Below are positions 8,883 through 17,618 of a stretch of DNA of 64,000 nucleotides, one piece after another (position 1 is the stretch's first letter; each line of letters starts with the position of its first letter). The stretch comes from Bacteroidales bacterium. Its GTDB lineage: Bacteria; Bacteroidota; Bacteroidia; Bacteroidales; VadinHA17. The position numbers were made by a program, and so were the translations under genes. The DNA is taken from the NCBI GenBank assembly GCA_003141895.1, contig PLNT01000009.1, positions 98,651 to 162,650 of the forward strand. Reading direction: 5' to 3'. The notes below the pieces were generated by a model, which saw nothing but the letters and a program-made list of their open reading frames with translations, was not told the DNA's origin and searched no databases.

Positions 8883-10661
8883 ATGGAAACAATAAAACTT
8901 ACGATAGATAATAAAGAGATTGATGTACCAAAAGGTACTACAATATATAAAGCTGCAAAGGAGCTGGGAATTGACATTCCTACCCTGTGTTATATGGAAT
9001 TGCATGATATGAACATCGAGAACAAACCGGCTGGTTGCCGCATTTGTGTTGCAGAGGTTTCAGGACGACGGACTCTTGCTCCTACCTGTTCAACAAAATG
9101 TGAACCCGGAATGGTTGTAAAGACTCATACACCCAGGGTTCTCAATGCCCGACGGACTGTAATGGAATTCATCCTGTCCGATCATCCAAAGGATTGCCTT
9201 GTATGTTCAAAATCAGGAACATGCGAACTGCAGGCGATGGCACACCGTCTTGGAATCAAAGATATTCCGGGCGCTGAATATGCTGCTGTTTCTACATACA
9301 GAAAAGATACTTCACCGTCAATCATCAGGGACCTTGATAAATGCATCATGTGTCGCCGATGTGAAATGATGTGTAATGAGGTTCAGACTGTTGGCGCTAT
9401 ATCAGCAGTCAACAGAGGTTTTATGGCTACCGTAGCCCCGGCATTTGAGCAGAATCTCGAATATTCAACTTGCACATATTGCGGACAGTGTGTTTCAGTA
9501 TGTCCTACAGGTGCTCTTACAGAAGTTAACCATGTTCCCCAGGTACTCAGAGCTCTTGTGGATCCGACTAAAACCGTTGTAGTTCAGACTGCACCGGCCG
9601 TTCGTGCTGCTCTTGGTGAAGAGTTCGGACTCGCACCCGGAACACTTGTTACAGGAAAAATGACAGCTGCCCTGAGGGCTCTTGGATTCGATTATGTATT
9701 CGATACAGATTTTGCAGCCGACCTTACAATAATGGAAGAAGGTACTGAACTTCTTGACAGGCTGAGCAGACACCTTAAGGGAGACAAAACTGCCAAAATG
9801 CCGATCCTGACTTCATGTTGCCCCGGCTGGGTTAATTTCTTTGAAGAATATTTCCCCGATCTTAAGGATGTACCATCGACGGCAAAATCGCCACAGCAAA
9901 TGTTCGGCGCAATTGCCAAAACATACTTTGCCGATAAAATCGGTATCAACCGCAAGGATATGGTTGTTGTATCAATAATGCCATGTCTTGCTAAAAAATA
10001 TGAATGCCAGAGGAATGAATTCTCAGTTGACGGCAATCCGGATGTTGATTTTTCAATTTCCACCAGAGAACTTGCATCGTTCATCAAACAGGCAAATATA
10101 GATCTCAATACACTTCATGACGAAGATTTTGATGCACCATTGGGAGAATCAACAGGGGCCGGTGTGATATTCGGTACAACCGGAGGTGTAATTGAAGCTG
10201 CATGCCGTACTGCTTACGAACTCTATACTGGTAAGAAACTCAAGAGACTTGAGTTCACTGAACTCAGAGGCATGGAAGGGGTACGTTCTGCAACAATTGA
10301 TTTTGATGGTCTGCCTCTTAATATAGGGATCGCTCACGGACTCGGAAATGCAAGGAAACTTCTTGATGATGTAAGGGCAGGGAAATCACAATTCCACGCC
10401 ATTGAAGTTATGGCATGCCCGGGCGGATGTATCGGGGGAGGAGGACAACCACTGCACCATGGCAATTCGGAAATAATAATGGCTAGAGCAGCTGCAATTT
10501 ATACCGAAGACAGGAAAAAGCCTCTGAGAAAATCACATGAGAATCCGTTCATAATAAAACTTTATAACGAGTTTCTTGGAAAACCTGGTAGTGAAAAAGC
10601 TCATCATCTGCTTCACACTCATTATTTTGATAAGAAGAAAAAGATCATTATTAAAAAATAG
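8883..10661 (+). CDS. hndD: [FeFe] hydrogenase catalytic subunit, group A
   Basis: A 592-residue hydrogenase. The N-terminal plant-type [2Fe-2S] domain uses Cys36, Cys52, Cys55 and Cys69; a His101-Cys105-Cys108-Cys114 cluster follows; two [4Fe-4S] sites use Cys154/157/160/164 and Cys197/200/203/207. All three H-cluster signatures are intact: TSCCPGW at 310-316, MPCLAKK at 366-372 and MACPGGCIGGGGQP at 510-523. A small-subunit-like tail (SEKAHHLLHTHY) ends the protein. It reversibly reduces protons to H2 in the cytoplasm as part of the Hnd/Hyd complex. No hydE, hydF or hydG maturation gene is in the window, so those must lie elsewhere. Confidence 0.95.
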   Translation: METIKLTIDNKEIDVPKGTTIYKAAKELGIDIPTLCYMELHDMNIENKPAGCRICVAEVSGRRTLAPTCSTKCEPGMVVKTHTPRVLNARRTVMEFILSDHPKDCLVCSKSGTCELQAMAHRLGIKDIPGAEYAAVSTYRKDTSPSIIRDLDKCIMCRRCEMMCNEVQTVGAISAVNRGFMATVAPAFEQNLEYSTCTYCGQCVSVCPTGALTEVNHVPQVLRALVDPTKTVVVQTAPAVRAALGEEFGLAPGTLVTGKMTAALRALGFDYVFDTDFAADLTIMEEGTELLDRLSRHLKGDKTAKMPILTSCCPGWVNFFEEYFPDLKDVPSTAKSPQQMFGAIAKTYFADKIGINRKDMVVVSIMPCLAKKYECQRNEFSVDGNPDVDFSISTRELASFIKQANIDLNTLHDEDFDAPLGESTGAGVIFGTTGGVIEAACRTAYELYTGKKLKRLEFTELRGMEGVRSATIDFDGLPLNIGIAHGLGNARKLLDDVRAGKSQFHAIEVMACPGGCIGGGGQPLHHGNSEIIMARAAAIYTEDRKKPLRKSHENPFIIKLYNEFLGKPGSEKAHHLLHTHYFDKKKKIIIKK

Positions 10662-10696
10662 TATAATAATATTCGACAAAAATAAATTTCACGGTT

Positions 10697-11182
10697 ATGT
10701 CTCATATAAAAATTGAATTAAGAAAAGAAGATGTGGACTTTATAAAAGGAGTATGTGCTACTTTTAATAATGATCCACAGGAGCTTATAAACGTCCTTCA
10801 TACATGCCAGGAACATTTTGGATATCTTCCGGCAGAGGTTCAGGAGGTCGTTTCTGACGGTCTAAATATGCCGGTAGCCAAGATTTATGGTGTAGTAACT
10901 TTCTACTCATTTTTCACCATGACTCCAAAAGGGAAACATCCGATAAGTATTTGTCTCGGAACTGCATGTTACGTCAGGGGTGCTGAAAAAGTGCTCGATG
11001 AGTTCAAAAAAGAGCTTGGAATTCAGGTTGGAGAATCAACAAAAGATAACAAGTTTTCATTATCAAGCCTGCGATGCGTCGGCGCATGCGGTCTTGCTCC
11101 TGTTGTTCTTGTAGGTGATAAAACCTATGGCAGGGTTGCACCCGACGATGTCAAAAATATTCTGAAAGAATACGAAAACTAG
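10697..11182 (+). CDS. hndA: NADP-reducing hydrogenase subunit HndA (NuoE-like)
   Basis: A 161-residue thioredoxin-like [2Fe-2S] subunit of the NuoE family. The ligands are Cys86 and Cys91 in CLGTACYVRGA and Cys127 and Cys131 in LRCVGACGLAP, and the length is normal. It transfers electrons between the flavin subunit and the hydrogenase. Being last in the operon, after the catalytic subunit, is a reordering relative to the hndABCD order of Desulfovibrio. A hairpin terminator follows at 11236. Confidence 0.93.
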   Translation: MSHIKIELRKEDVDFIKGVCATFNNDPQELINVLHTCQEHFGYLPAEVQEVVSDGLNMPVAKIYGVVTFYSFFTMTPKGKHPISICLGTACYVRGAEKVLDEFKKELGIQVGESTKDNKFSLSSLRCVGACGLAPVVLVGDKTYGRVAPDDVKNILKEYEN

Positions 11183-11235
11183 AAGATTTTCAGGAGGTTT
11201 TAATAGATTTAATTCATTTTGCGTTGGTTGGAGGT

Positions 11236-11266
11236 AAACCGGGATATTCTTTATCCCGGTTTTATT
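11236..11266 (+). terminator. Rho-independent terminator of the hydrogenase operon
   Basis: A 10-bp stem (AAACCGGGAT at 11236-11245 with ATCCCGGTTT at 11253-11262), a 7-base loop and a short T-rich tail lie 54 bases after the hndA stop codon. It ends the hydrogenase transcript before the repeat-rich gap. Confidence 0.8.
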
Positions 11267-11276
11267 ATTACGAAAG

Positions 11277-11402
11277 ACCCCCCTACCCTCCTAAAGGGGG
11301 GTTAAATCTCAGTCTTTCAATAAATTCATCAAGGACACTGAATTAGTCCCACTCTTGGGGGACATCCCGATAGCTATCGGGAGCGAAGCGGCAGGGGGTG
11401 CG
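11277..11402 (-). repeat. Dispersed intergenic repeat, family A, inverted copy
   Basis: On the minus strand this segment is nearly identical over about 110 bases to 54081-54196, including the CCCGATAGCTATCGGG palindrome, the GGGACTAATTC phrase and the GATGAATTTATTGAAAGACT phrase. A shorter relative starts at 23427. It contains several nested inverted repeats and no coding frame. Confidence 0.85.
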
Positions 11403-11449
11403 TGCTTTGAGGCGAAGTGCAAATTAAAATATTTTCTTAGATTTGGGCT

Positions 11450-11764
11450 ATGATCGGTAAATACAAAATAATAACCCTTTGCGGGAGCACAAAATTCAAA
11501 GATGAATTCATTGCAGTGCAAAAACGATTAACTCTCGAAGGAAACATTGTTATCAGTGTTGGACTATTTGGCCATTCTGGGGATGATGAATTGTGGACTG
11601 AAAGTACCAAGGAGATGCTGGATGACATGCATAAAAGGAAGATTGACCTTGCGGATGAGATATTTGTTATTAATTTGGGCGGATATATAGGGACATCAAC
11701 AAGGAGTGAGATTGAGTATGCGATATCAGCAGGCAAACCAGTAAGCTATCTTGTAACTCCATGA
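11450..11764 (+). CDS. Nucleoside 2-deoxyribosyltransferase-like protein
   Basis: A 104-residue protein opening with KIITLCGSTKF, a glycine-serine nucleotide-binding phrase typical of the nucleoside 2-deoxyribosyltransferase/DUF4406 fold. Near the end it has DLADEIFVINLGGYIGTSTRSEIEYA, where the S-x-x-E helix carries the catalytic-type glutamate of that family. The protein is shorter than the classical 150-residue transferases, so the activity is uncertain. Its last 19 bases overlap the convergent YgiQ gene. Confidence 0.65.
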   Translation: MIGKYKIITLCGSTKFKDEFIAVQKRLTLEGNIVISVGLFGHSGDDELWTESTKEMLDDMHKRKIDLADEIFVINLGGYIGTSTRSEIEYAISAGKPVSYLVTP

Positions 11765-13539
11765 GATTGCTTCGTTACATCTTTCTTATACCAGAAAAAA
11801 TATTCCTTTTGCCTGCGTTTTTCTTCGACGCTTCTGGCAACATAAACTTTTTTCCCGGTATAAGGATCAAAACCGGTATAATAAATTAGCGTGGAAAGGG
11901 TCATTGGAGTCGGAGTAAAATCCTGAACCTGTTCCGGTTTGATACCCAAGCTCTTTACCTCTCCCTCAAGCTCTTTCATATCAGCATCGGTGCATCCGGG
12001 ATGACCTGAGATAAAATATGGGATCATCTCACATTTAAGATCATTCTTTGTTCTTATACTGTCAAATCTTTTTTTGAGCTTCCTGAACAATTCGAATGGC
12101 ACTTTCCTCATATATGAAAGGACATGAGCAGAAGTATGCTCAGGAGCTACTTTTAATCTCCCGGAAACGTGGTTCCTGACAAGCTCTTCAAGATATTCAC
12201 CTTCATCCCGCCCGGCATTCTGATTCCATTCAGGAAACAATAAATCATAACGTACTCCGCTGCCGATAAAAGATTTTTTAATTCCATCTATCCTATCCAC
12301 CTTGCGGTAAAGTTCTGTGAGCTCTTTATGGCTGGTATTGAGATTTTTACACACAGCGGGCCAGATACAGGAAGGTCGTGAGCACGACTGACATAATTTA
12401 AGGTCCCTGCCTCCCATCCGGTACATATTTGCCGATGGACCACCCAGATCGGTAAGATATCCCTTGAAATCAGGCAGTTTGCTGATTTTTTCTATCTCAT
12501 CTAATATTGACTGTTCTGATCTGCTTACTATTTGTTTTCCCTGGTGAGAAGCAATCGCACAAAAGCTGCACCCGCCGAAACATCCACGGTGAATATTCAC
12601 CGAGAATTTTATCATTTCATATGCAGGAATATCTTCCTTTTTGTTGTAGCGGGGATGAGGAAGAAACATATATGGAAGATCAAACGACCGATCAATTTCA
12701 TCTTCGTCCATCGGTGCAAATGATGGATTGACAATTACTTTCATATCGCCTGATACTTCAATGAGCCTAGCTGATATTATCTTGTTCGATTCCTTTTCGA
12801 ATGTCACAAAGTTTTCAGAGAACAGATTTTTATCCTTCAGGCATTTTTCCAATGAATGAAGGTAAATATCTTTCCATATTTTCTGCTCCGGTAATGGTTC
12901 ATCTTTTCTTATTGCAACTGAAGTCTGGGCCACCGTTTTAAGACTCTTAAATGGAACACCTTTCATCAGTAATCTGATAAGCTCTCTTGTTGGCTGTTCT
13001 CCCATGCCATAAATAAGAAGATCTGCACCGCTTGTCTGGAGTATCGAAGGCTCAAGTTTATCTTTCCAGTAATCATAATGGGTCAACCTTCGCATCGATG
13101 CTTCTATACCTCCGATAACGACAGGTACATCAGGAAATATTGTCTTCAGAATCTTAGTATAAACTACTGTCGGATAATCTGGTCTGAAACCTGCTTTACC
13201 GCCCGGCGTATATGCATCATCGGATCTCAACCGGCGTGTCGCTGTATAATGGTTGACCATTGAATCCATATTTCCGGCTGTCACACCAAAAAAATATTTC
13301 GGTTTACCCAGCTTACGAAAATCTCTCAAATCATCCTGCCAGTTTGGCTGCGGAACAATAGCAACCCTTAATCCTTCAGCTTCAATAACCCTGCCGATAA
13401 CAGCTGGTCCGAATGATGGATGATCAACATATGCATCACCACTGAAGATTATGACGTCCAGTTCATCCCATCCCAGGAGTTCTACTTCCTTTTTGGTAGT
13501 GGGCAGCCAGTTATGATTAAAATTTTGTTGAGTTTTCAC
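11746..13539 (-). CDS. YgiQ family radical SAM protein
   Basis: A 597-residue protein with the radical-SAM cluster motif Cys320-x3-Cys324-x2-Cys327 inside RGCFGGCSFCAIASHQG. The N-terminus (about 1-300) resembles the YgiQ-specific domain, with GGIEASMRRLTHYDYW near 143-158. A second cysteine group, CQSCSRPSCIWPAVC, follows the core. The family's reaction is not established. It overlaps the convergent gene's end by 19 bases, leaving no room for a separate terminator between the two. Confidence 0.9.
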   Translation of the reverse strand: MKTQQNFNHNWLPTTKKEVELLGWDELDVIIFSGDAYVDHPSFGPAVIGRVIEAEGLRVAIVPQPNWQDDLRDFRKLGKPKYFFGVTAGNMDSMVNHYTATRRLRSDDAYTPGGKAGFRPDYPTVVYTKILKTIFPDVPVVIGGIEASMRRLTHYDYWKDKLEPSILQTSGADLLIYGMGEQPTRELIRLLMKGVPFKSLKTVAQTSVAIRKDEPLPEQKIWKDIYLHSLEKCLKDKNLFSENFVTFEKESNKIISARLIEVSGDMKVIVNPSFAPMDEDEIDRSFDLPYMFLPHPRYNKKEDIPAYEMIKFSVNIHRGCFGGCSFCAIASHQGKQIVSRSEQSILDEIEKISKLPDFKGYLTDLGGPSANMYRMGGRDLKLCQSCSRPSCIWPAVCKNLNTSHKELTELYRKVDRIDGIKKSFIGSGVRYDLLFPEWNQNAGRDEGEYLEELVRNHVSGRLKVAPEHTSAHVLSYMRKVPFELFRKLKKRFDSIRTKNDLKCEMIPYFISGHPGCTDADMKELEGEVKSLGIKPEQVQDFTPTPMTLSTLIYYTGFDPYTGKKVYVARSVEEKRRQKEYFFWYKKDVTKQSHGVTR

Positions 13540-13567
13540 GGTTCTAAATTACTTAAAAAAACTGTCT

Positions 13568-13711
13568 TTTTACCTCATCCCCCTCCCCCTTTCTCCTAAG
13601 AGAGAAGGGGGTGGGCCGGGAAAGTCTCCCGCAAACGGGGGATTAAAGAGAAAGATAAATAAGAGGTTACAAAGTCCCTCCCCCTTGGAGGAGGGATTTA
13701 TGGAGAGGTAA
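13568..13711. repeat. Dispersed intergenic repeat, family B
   Basis: Two linked parts are seen: a C/G-run hairpin (CCCCCTTTCTC...GAGAAGGGGG type) next to TTTTACCTCATCCCCC, and AAGTCCCTCCCCCTTGGAGG followed by GGGATTTATGGAGAGGTAA. Both parts recur in inverted orientation at 20593-20697. This accounts for most of the 311-base gap between the YgiQ and TPR genes; nothing else is visible in it. Confidence 0.75.
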
Positions 13712-13850
13712 ACAAAGAGAGGACCAGGGAGCCACTGAGACGGCTCACTTAAAAGTAAAAACGGTCTGATTGTTGCATATATGATATTCGGATAATGAAG
13801 TGATATTTTGTCACAATTCATTATATGATATTATTACAAAAAGAGTAAAT

Positions 13851-16082
13851 ATGGATGTTTCAAAAGTAATTCAACAACATAAAAGACTTTGCAATCTGAT
13901 TTCAGAAAAGAAAATAAAACAAAGTCTTGATATACTGGATGACATGATCTCCAATGCATCATCTGGCGACATGCGAGATGAATATGATAATCTGGAAATG
14001 ACATACCAGCGTATGTTAACTTATACCATTGATGGAATAAAAGATCCTGAACGCAATAAAATATATCTCAAACTTATACAATCTATTCTTGGTCTTTCCG
14101 ACAGAGCCAGACAGGACATATTGTCACATAATTCCGGATGGCACACTTACTGGGTTAAGCAGCAGGCTGAAAAAGAAATGAAGCTGACCGGCAAAACTAT
14201 TGTGGAGACTGTTGATGATCTGATGTTTAAGAACGAACTTGATGAATGGCTGAAATTAACTAATGAGATTAATCCGGATCCAACTTCTGAGATATCAAAA
14301 AAACACAAACGTCTTATAAGAAATATATTCAATCATCTCTGGTTAACAGATTATTACGGAGAAGCTGAAAACAGCCTGATAAATATTATAATGAAATCGG
14401 GCAAATTCAGATGGTACGAAGCAAGTATTTTTACTACTGCTATTACTTTGAGCTCCTTCAGAACATGGCAATCAGACAAACTTTTCCATCTGATCAAAAT
14501 TTATGAAGCCGGGCAGGATCAGGTAATGGAAAGAGCTCTTACAGGTTTGATACTAAACCTCCATTATTATAATGGCCGGATAATATTATATCCTGAAATT
14601 ACTGCAAAAATTACCGAGCTGAGTCAGGATTCAAGGTTCAGGGAGCATTGCAGGATAATTGTTTTCCAGGTTATCAGATCACGGGAAACAGAAGATCTGA
14701 GCAGAAAACTTCAGGATGAAATATTACCGCAGGTTGCAAGGCTGAAACCAATGATTGAGGAAAAGCTTGATCTGGATAATATTCTTCCAAAAGACAAGAA
14801 TGAAGAAAAGAATCCTGACTGGTCAGAAATGTTCAGCGACTCTGAGGAAATATTCAAGACAATGGAAGAATTGACGAAACTTCAGATGGAAGGAGCTGAT
14901 GTGTACATGTCTGCTTTTGCAAACATGAAGCAATTTGACTTTTTCAAGGATTTCCAGAACTGGTTTGTTCCATTTTATCCTGATCATGAGACGGTAGATG
15001 AAATTTACCACGATGAAATCCTCGGTCCTGGTACAAACGAGCTGGCAGAAGCATTATACAAGACGCCATTCATATGCAATTCTGATAAGTACTCCCTTCT
15101 CCTGAATCTGAAGTATCTGCCTTCTTCCCAGAAAAGTATGATGTTAAAAGTTTTCAGGATGGAACTTGAAGGGCTGCAGCAATTAAATGAGGAAGAGTCT
15201 GTTACTGATCCTTACAAAACATTCAGAACAAACATAACCCAATATTTGCAGGATATCTACCGGTTTTTTAAGCTCTCCCCCTATAAGAAAGAATTTGAAG
15301 ATCTTTTCATCGGTAAACTTGACATATATAATTCGGAATTTTTCAGATTGACCTGTAATGCATCCGAAGCCGAAGCCGGACTGGCAGATTATTTCTTCAG
15401 CAAGAACTTTTATGGGGATGCGCTCCAGCTTTTTATGAAACAGGTAAACGAGAAACCGTCAGACGTGCAATTATATGAAAAAATAGGCTATTGTTACCAG
15501 GAAAGCGTTGATTATGAAGAGGCTCTCAAATTTTACAGAAGAGCAGAGCTCATTGACAGAAAAGTATGGACAATCAAAAAGATAGGACTATGTCTGAGGC
15601 GGCTAAGACGGAATGAGGAAGCACTTGAATATTACCTTCAGGCTTATGACCTGGAACCTGAGAATGTACACACAGTAATAATGATAGCACATTGTTATAT
15701 TGATCTTAAAAACTACGAAGAAGCTTTAAAATATTATTTCAGGGTTGAATATAAGGAGCCGGGGAATCTGAAAATATTAAGACCTATAGCATTCTGTTAT
15801 TTTGCGCTGGGAAGATTTGATGAATCTGAGAAATACTACGATCGTCTCTCAGCCGGAAAACTAAATGCACATGATCTTATTAACAAAGGTCATTTAGCAC
15901 TATGCAGAGGAATGAAAAGAGAAGCTGTTGATCTTTACAAGAAAAGTTTATTAAGCGGAGAAATAACTAAAGTTCAGTTTATATCAATCTTTTCAGAAGA
16001 TAAAGAATTACTTATTTCGTTAGGTGCAAATCCTGAAGATTTACCCATCCTGCTTGATTATCTTCTATTTAGCATCGCGTAA
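13851..16082 (+). CDS. Large tetratricopeptide-repeat protein
   Basis: About 743 residues from the ATG at 13851, preferred over an in-frame ATG at 13800 because the intervening residues look non-coding. There is no signal peptide, so it is probably cytoplasmic. The first 500 residues are helical and charged without a recognised domain. The last third (about 530-690) carries four or more TPR units, such as LYEKIGYCYQESVDYEEALKF and its neighbours with Y-G-A/A-L-Y spacing. TPRs bind other proteins; the partner is unknown. It converges on the sigma-factor operon, overlapping its last gene by 18 bases. Confidence 0.75.
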   Translation: MDVSKVIQQHKRLCNLISEKKIKQSLDILDDMISNASSGDMRDEYDNLEMTYQRMLTYTIDGIKDPERNKIYLKLIQSILGLSDRARQDILSHNSGWHTYWVKQQAEKEMKLTGKTIVETVDDLMFKNELDEWLKLTNEINPDPTSEISKKHKRLIRNIFNHLWLTDYYGEAENSLINIIMKSGKFRWYEASIFTTAITLSSFRTWQSDKLFHLIKIYEAGQDQVMERALTGLILNLHYYNGRIILYPEITAKITELSQDSRFREHCRIIVFQVIRSRETEDLSRKLQDEILPQVARLKPMIEEKLDLDNILPKDKNEEKNPDWSEMFSDSEEIFKTMEELTKLQMEGADVYMSAFANMKQFDFFKDFQNWFVPFYPDHETVDEIYHDEILGPGTNELAEALYKTPFICNSDKYSLLLNLKYLPSSQKSMMLKVFRMELEGLQQLNEEESVTDPYKTFRTNITQYLQDIYRFFKLSPYKKEFEDLFIGKLDIYNSEFFRLTCNASEAEAGLADYFFSKNFYGDALQLFMKQVNEKPSDVQLYEKIGYCYQESVDYEEALKFYRRAELIDRKVWTIKKIGLCLRRLRRNEEALEYYLQAYDLEPENVHTVIMIAHCYIDLKNYEEALKYYFRVEYKEPGNLKILRPIAFCYFALGRFDESEKYYDRLSAGKLNAHDLINKGHLALCRGMKREAVDLYKKSLLSGEITKVQFISIFSEDKELLISLGANPEDLPILLDYLLFSIA

Positions 16083-16553
16083 AGTACTATCCTGATCATG
16101 TTCCCCAGGGCCGCCGGGGCCACGCCTGTTATTGGGATTACGCCATCTATCATTACGGAAATTGAGGGTATCATTGCCACGATTCATTCTGTTTTGTCGT
16201 ATCATTTCCTGACGTCTTTCGTCCATGTCTTTCAACCTTAAGATTTGATCCTTTGTCAGGTTTGAATCAAGCTCTTTTCTGAAATCTTTCATTCTTGCAT
16301 CAAGCTCTTTCCTGAAATTGTTCTGAAGTTCACTATTTATTTTGGCATATTTATCAAGGATGAGATCAATCTTAGCTTTTTGTTGTCCATCAGGCTGTAT
16401 TGCACTATAAAATCCTTCCCTGAATCTTTCTTCGGAGAAATACATTCTTACGGGTTTCAGCCTGTGATATCTCATCTGGGCTGATGTCAGCATTCCAAGA
16501 ACGAAACCTATAACTAAAGTCAGAACAATAACAATTATCGATTTTGTTTTCAT
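16065..16553 (-). CDS. Membrane-anchored periplasmic Spy/CpxP-like protein
   Basis: A 162-residue protein with one N-terminal membrane helix (about 5-25) and a charged helical periplasmic domain containing LTKDQILRLKDMDERRQEM, similar to the LTxxQ region of Spy/CpxP/heavy-metal-resistance proteins. The tail is rich in Arg, Asn and Gly. It is the third gene of an operon after an ECF sigma factor and a small membrane protein, so it may sense or buffer envelope stress for that sigma factor. The specific signal is unknown. Confidence 0.6.
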   Translation of the reverse strand: MKTKSIIVIVLTLVIGFVLGMLTSAQMRYHRLKPVRMYFSEERFREGFYSAIQPDGQQKAKIDLILDKYAKINSELQNNFRKELDARMKDFRKELDSNLTKDQILRLKDMDERRQEMIRQNRMNRGNDTLNFRNDRWRNPNNRRGPGGPGEHDQDSTLRDAK

Positions 16554-16559
16554 TTCAGC

Positions 16560-16913
16560 TTATTTTCCGGTTAACAAACAGACAATGCTCTCATTATAGT
16601 TATCGTTAAGGCCCAGTAATGAATTGAATGAGAGAGATCCTTCTTTCAAAAATATTGAGATAAGAAGAACTACTATAGCTGCGACTCCTGTAAGAGCTAT
16701 CCGATAGAATGCAAAATTCATATACTTTACAAATTCGACTTGCTGACTAACTTTTAATCCGGTGGAAAATACCCGGTTCAATATTTTTTCCCTGAAACCA
16801 TTGCTGAAATTGTATACGATACCTTCTTTTTCCAGTTGACCAGGGAATTCATAAGTATCAGAATCAGGGTCAAGTGATTTGATTATTATGTTTTTAATTT
16901 CTGAAGTATCCAT
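16560..16913 (-). CDS. Small membrane protein, probable anti-sigma partner
   Basis: A 117-residue protein with a cytoplasmic N-terminus of about 70 residues, one clear membrane helix (about 71-90) and a short outer tail. It starts one base after the sigma gene ends and has the topology of an anti-sigma factor, though I see no zinc-finger motif (HxxxCxxC). The family is not recognised. The assignment rests on operon position and topology. Confidence 0.55.
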   Translation of the reverse strand: MDTSEIKNIIIKSLDPDSDTYEFPGQLEKEGIVYNFSNGFREKILNRVFSTGLKVSQQVEFVKYMNFAFYRIALTGVAAIVVLLISIFLKEGSLSFNSLLGLNDNYNESIVCLLTGK

Positions 16914-16914
16914 A

Positions 16915-17493
16915 TTATAGTTTTTTTAAAATGTTTCTTATTTGTTCCTGCGCTCGTGATAATCTTGAAAGAACAGTTCCGATAGGTAATCTGAGTATTT
17001 TCGCTGTTTCTTTAGTGGAATATCCCTGAAGCATTCTCATAGTTAATATTGCTCTGAATTTTGGCTCCATAGCCAATAATGCTTTATTAACTATTTCCGA
17101 CGCCTCTCTTTTTTCTTCACTATCATGATCTGCAATTTCAAATTCATACATTTCATTATTCGCTTTCTGCGAAAACATTGAGAAGAATCTTTTTCTTCTT
17201 TTTATCTCATTCAGAGTAAGATTAATAGCAATTTTCTGAATGTATGTCGACAATTTTGCTTCGCCTCTGAATTCTGATAAAGAATGATAAAGATTAATAA
17301 ATACTTCCTGTCCAACATCTTCAGCAAAAATTGAATCTCCCAGCATACCTTTAACCGTACGTGCAACCATTTTCTGGTATCGGTTTACAATTTCTCCGAA
17401 AGCATTCTGGTCGCCATTCAGAGATGCCTTTACCAGATCATTTTCTTCAGTTGTGATGTACAACTCGTTGATCATACTACTTGTTATAGACAA
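16915..17493 (-). CDS. ECF-type RNA polymerase sigma factor
   Basis: A 192-residue sigma-70 family protein with region 2 at about 24-95 (GDQNAFGEIVNRYQKM, then AEDVGQEVFINLYHSL) and region 4 at about 130-185, ending in a helix-turn-helix ETAKILRLPIGTVLSRLSRA. Length and absence of region 3 define the ECF group. It heads an operon with a probable anti-sigma membrane protein and a Spy-like protein, a layout consistent with envelope-stress control. Its target promoters cannot be read from this window. Confidence 0.9.
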   Translation of the reverse strand: MSITSSMINELYITTEENDLVKASLNGDQNAFGEIVNRYQKMVARTVKGMLGDSIFAEDVGQEVFINLYHSLSEFRGEAKLSTYIQKIAINLTLNEIKRRKRFFSMFSQKANNEMYEFEIADHDSEEKREASEIVNKALLAMEPKFRAILTMRMLQGYSTKETAKILRLPIGTVLSRLSRAQEQIRNILKKL

Positions 17494-17618
17494 ATAAATA
17501 TCGTCGAATATTCCCGATTGTTAATTTTTATTAACAAAGATCAGAAATTAAAAAAACCAATTACGAACTGGAAATTAATGTAAAATTAATAACTAATTCC
17601 CGATTTGTGTTCCGGATT

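Noticed and set aside
13800..13850. Upstream start of the TPR gene at 13800
   Set aside because: The extra 17 residues show no homologous pattern and the region is typical of a leader; the ATG at 13851 is preferred.
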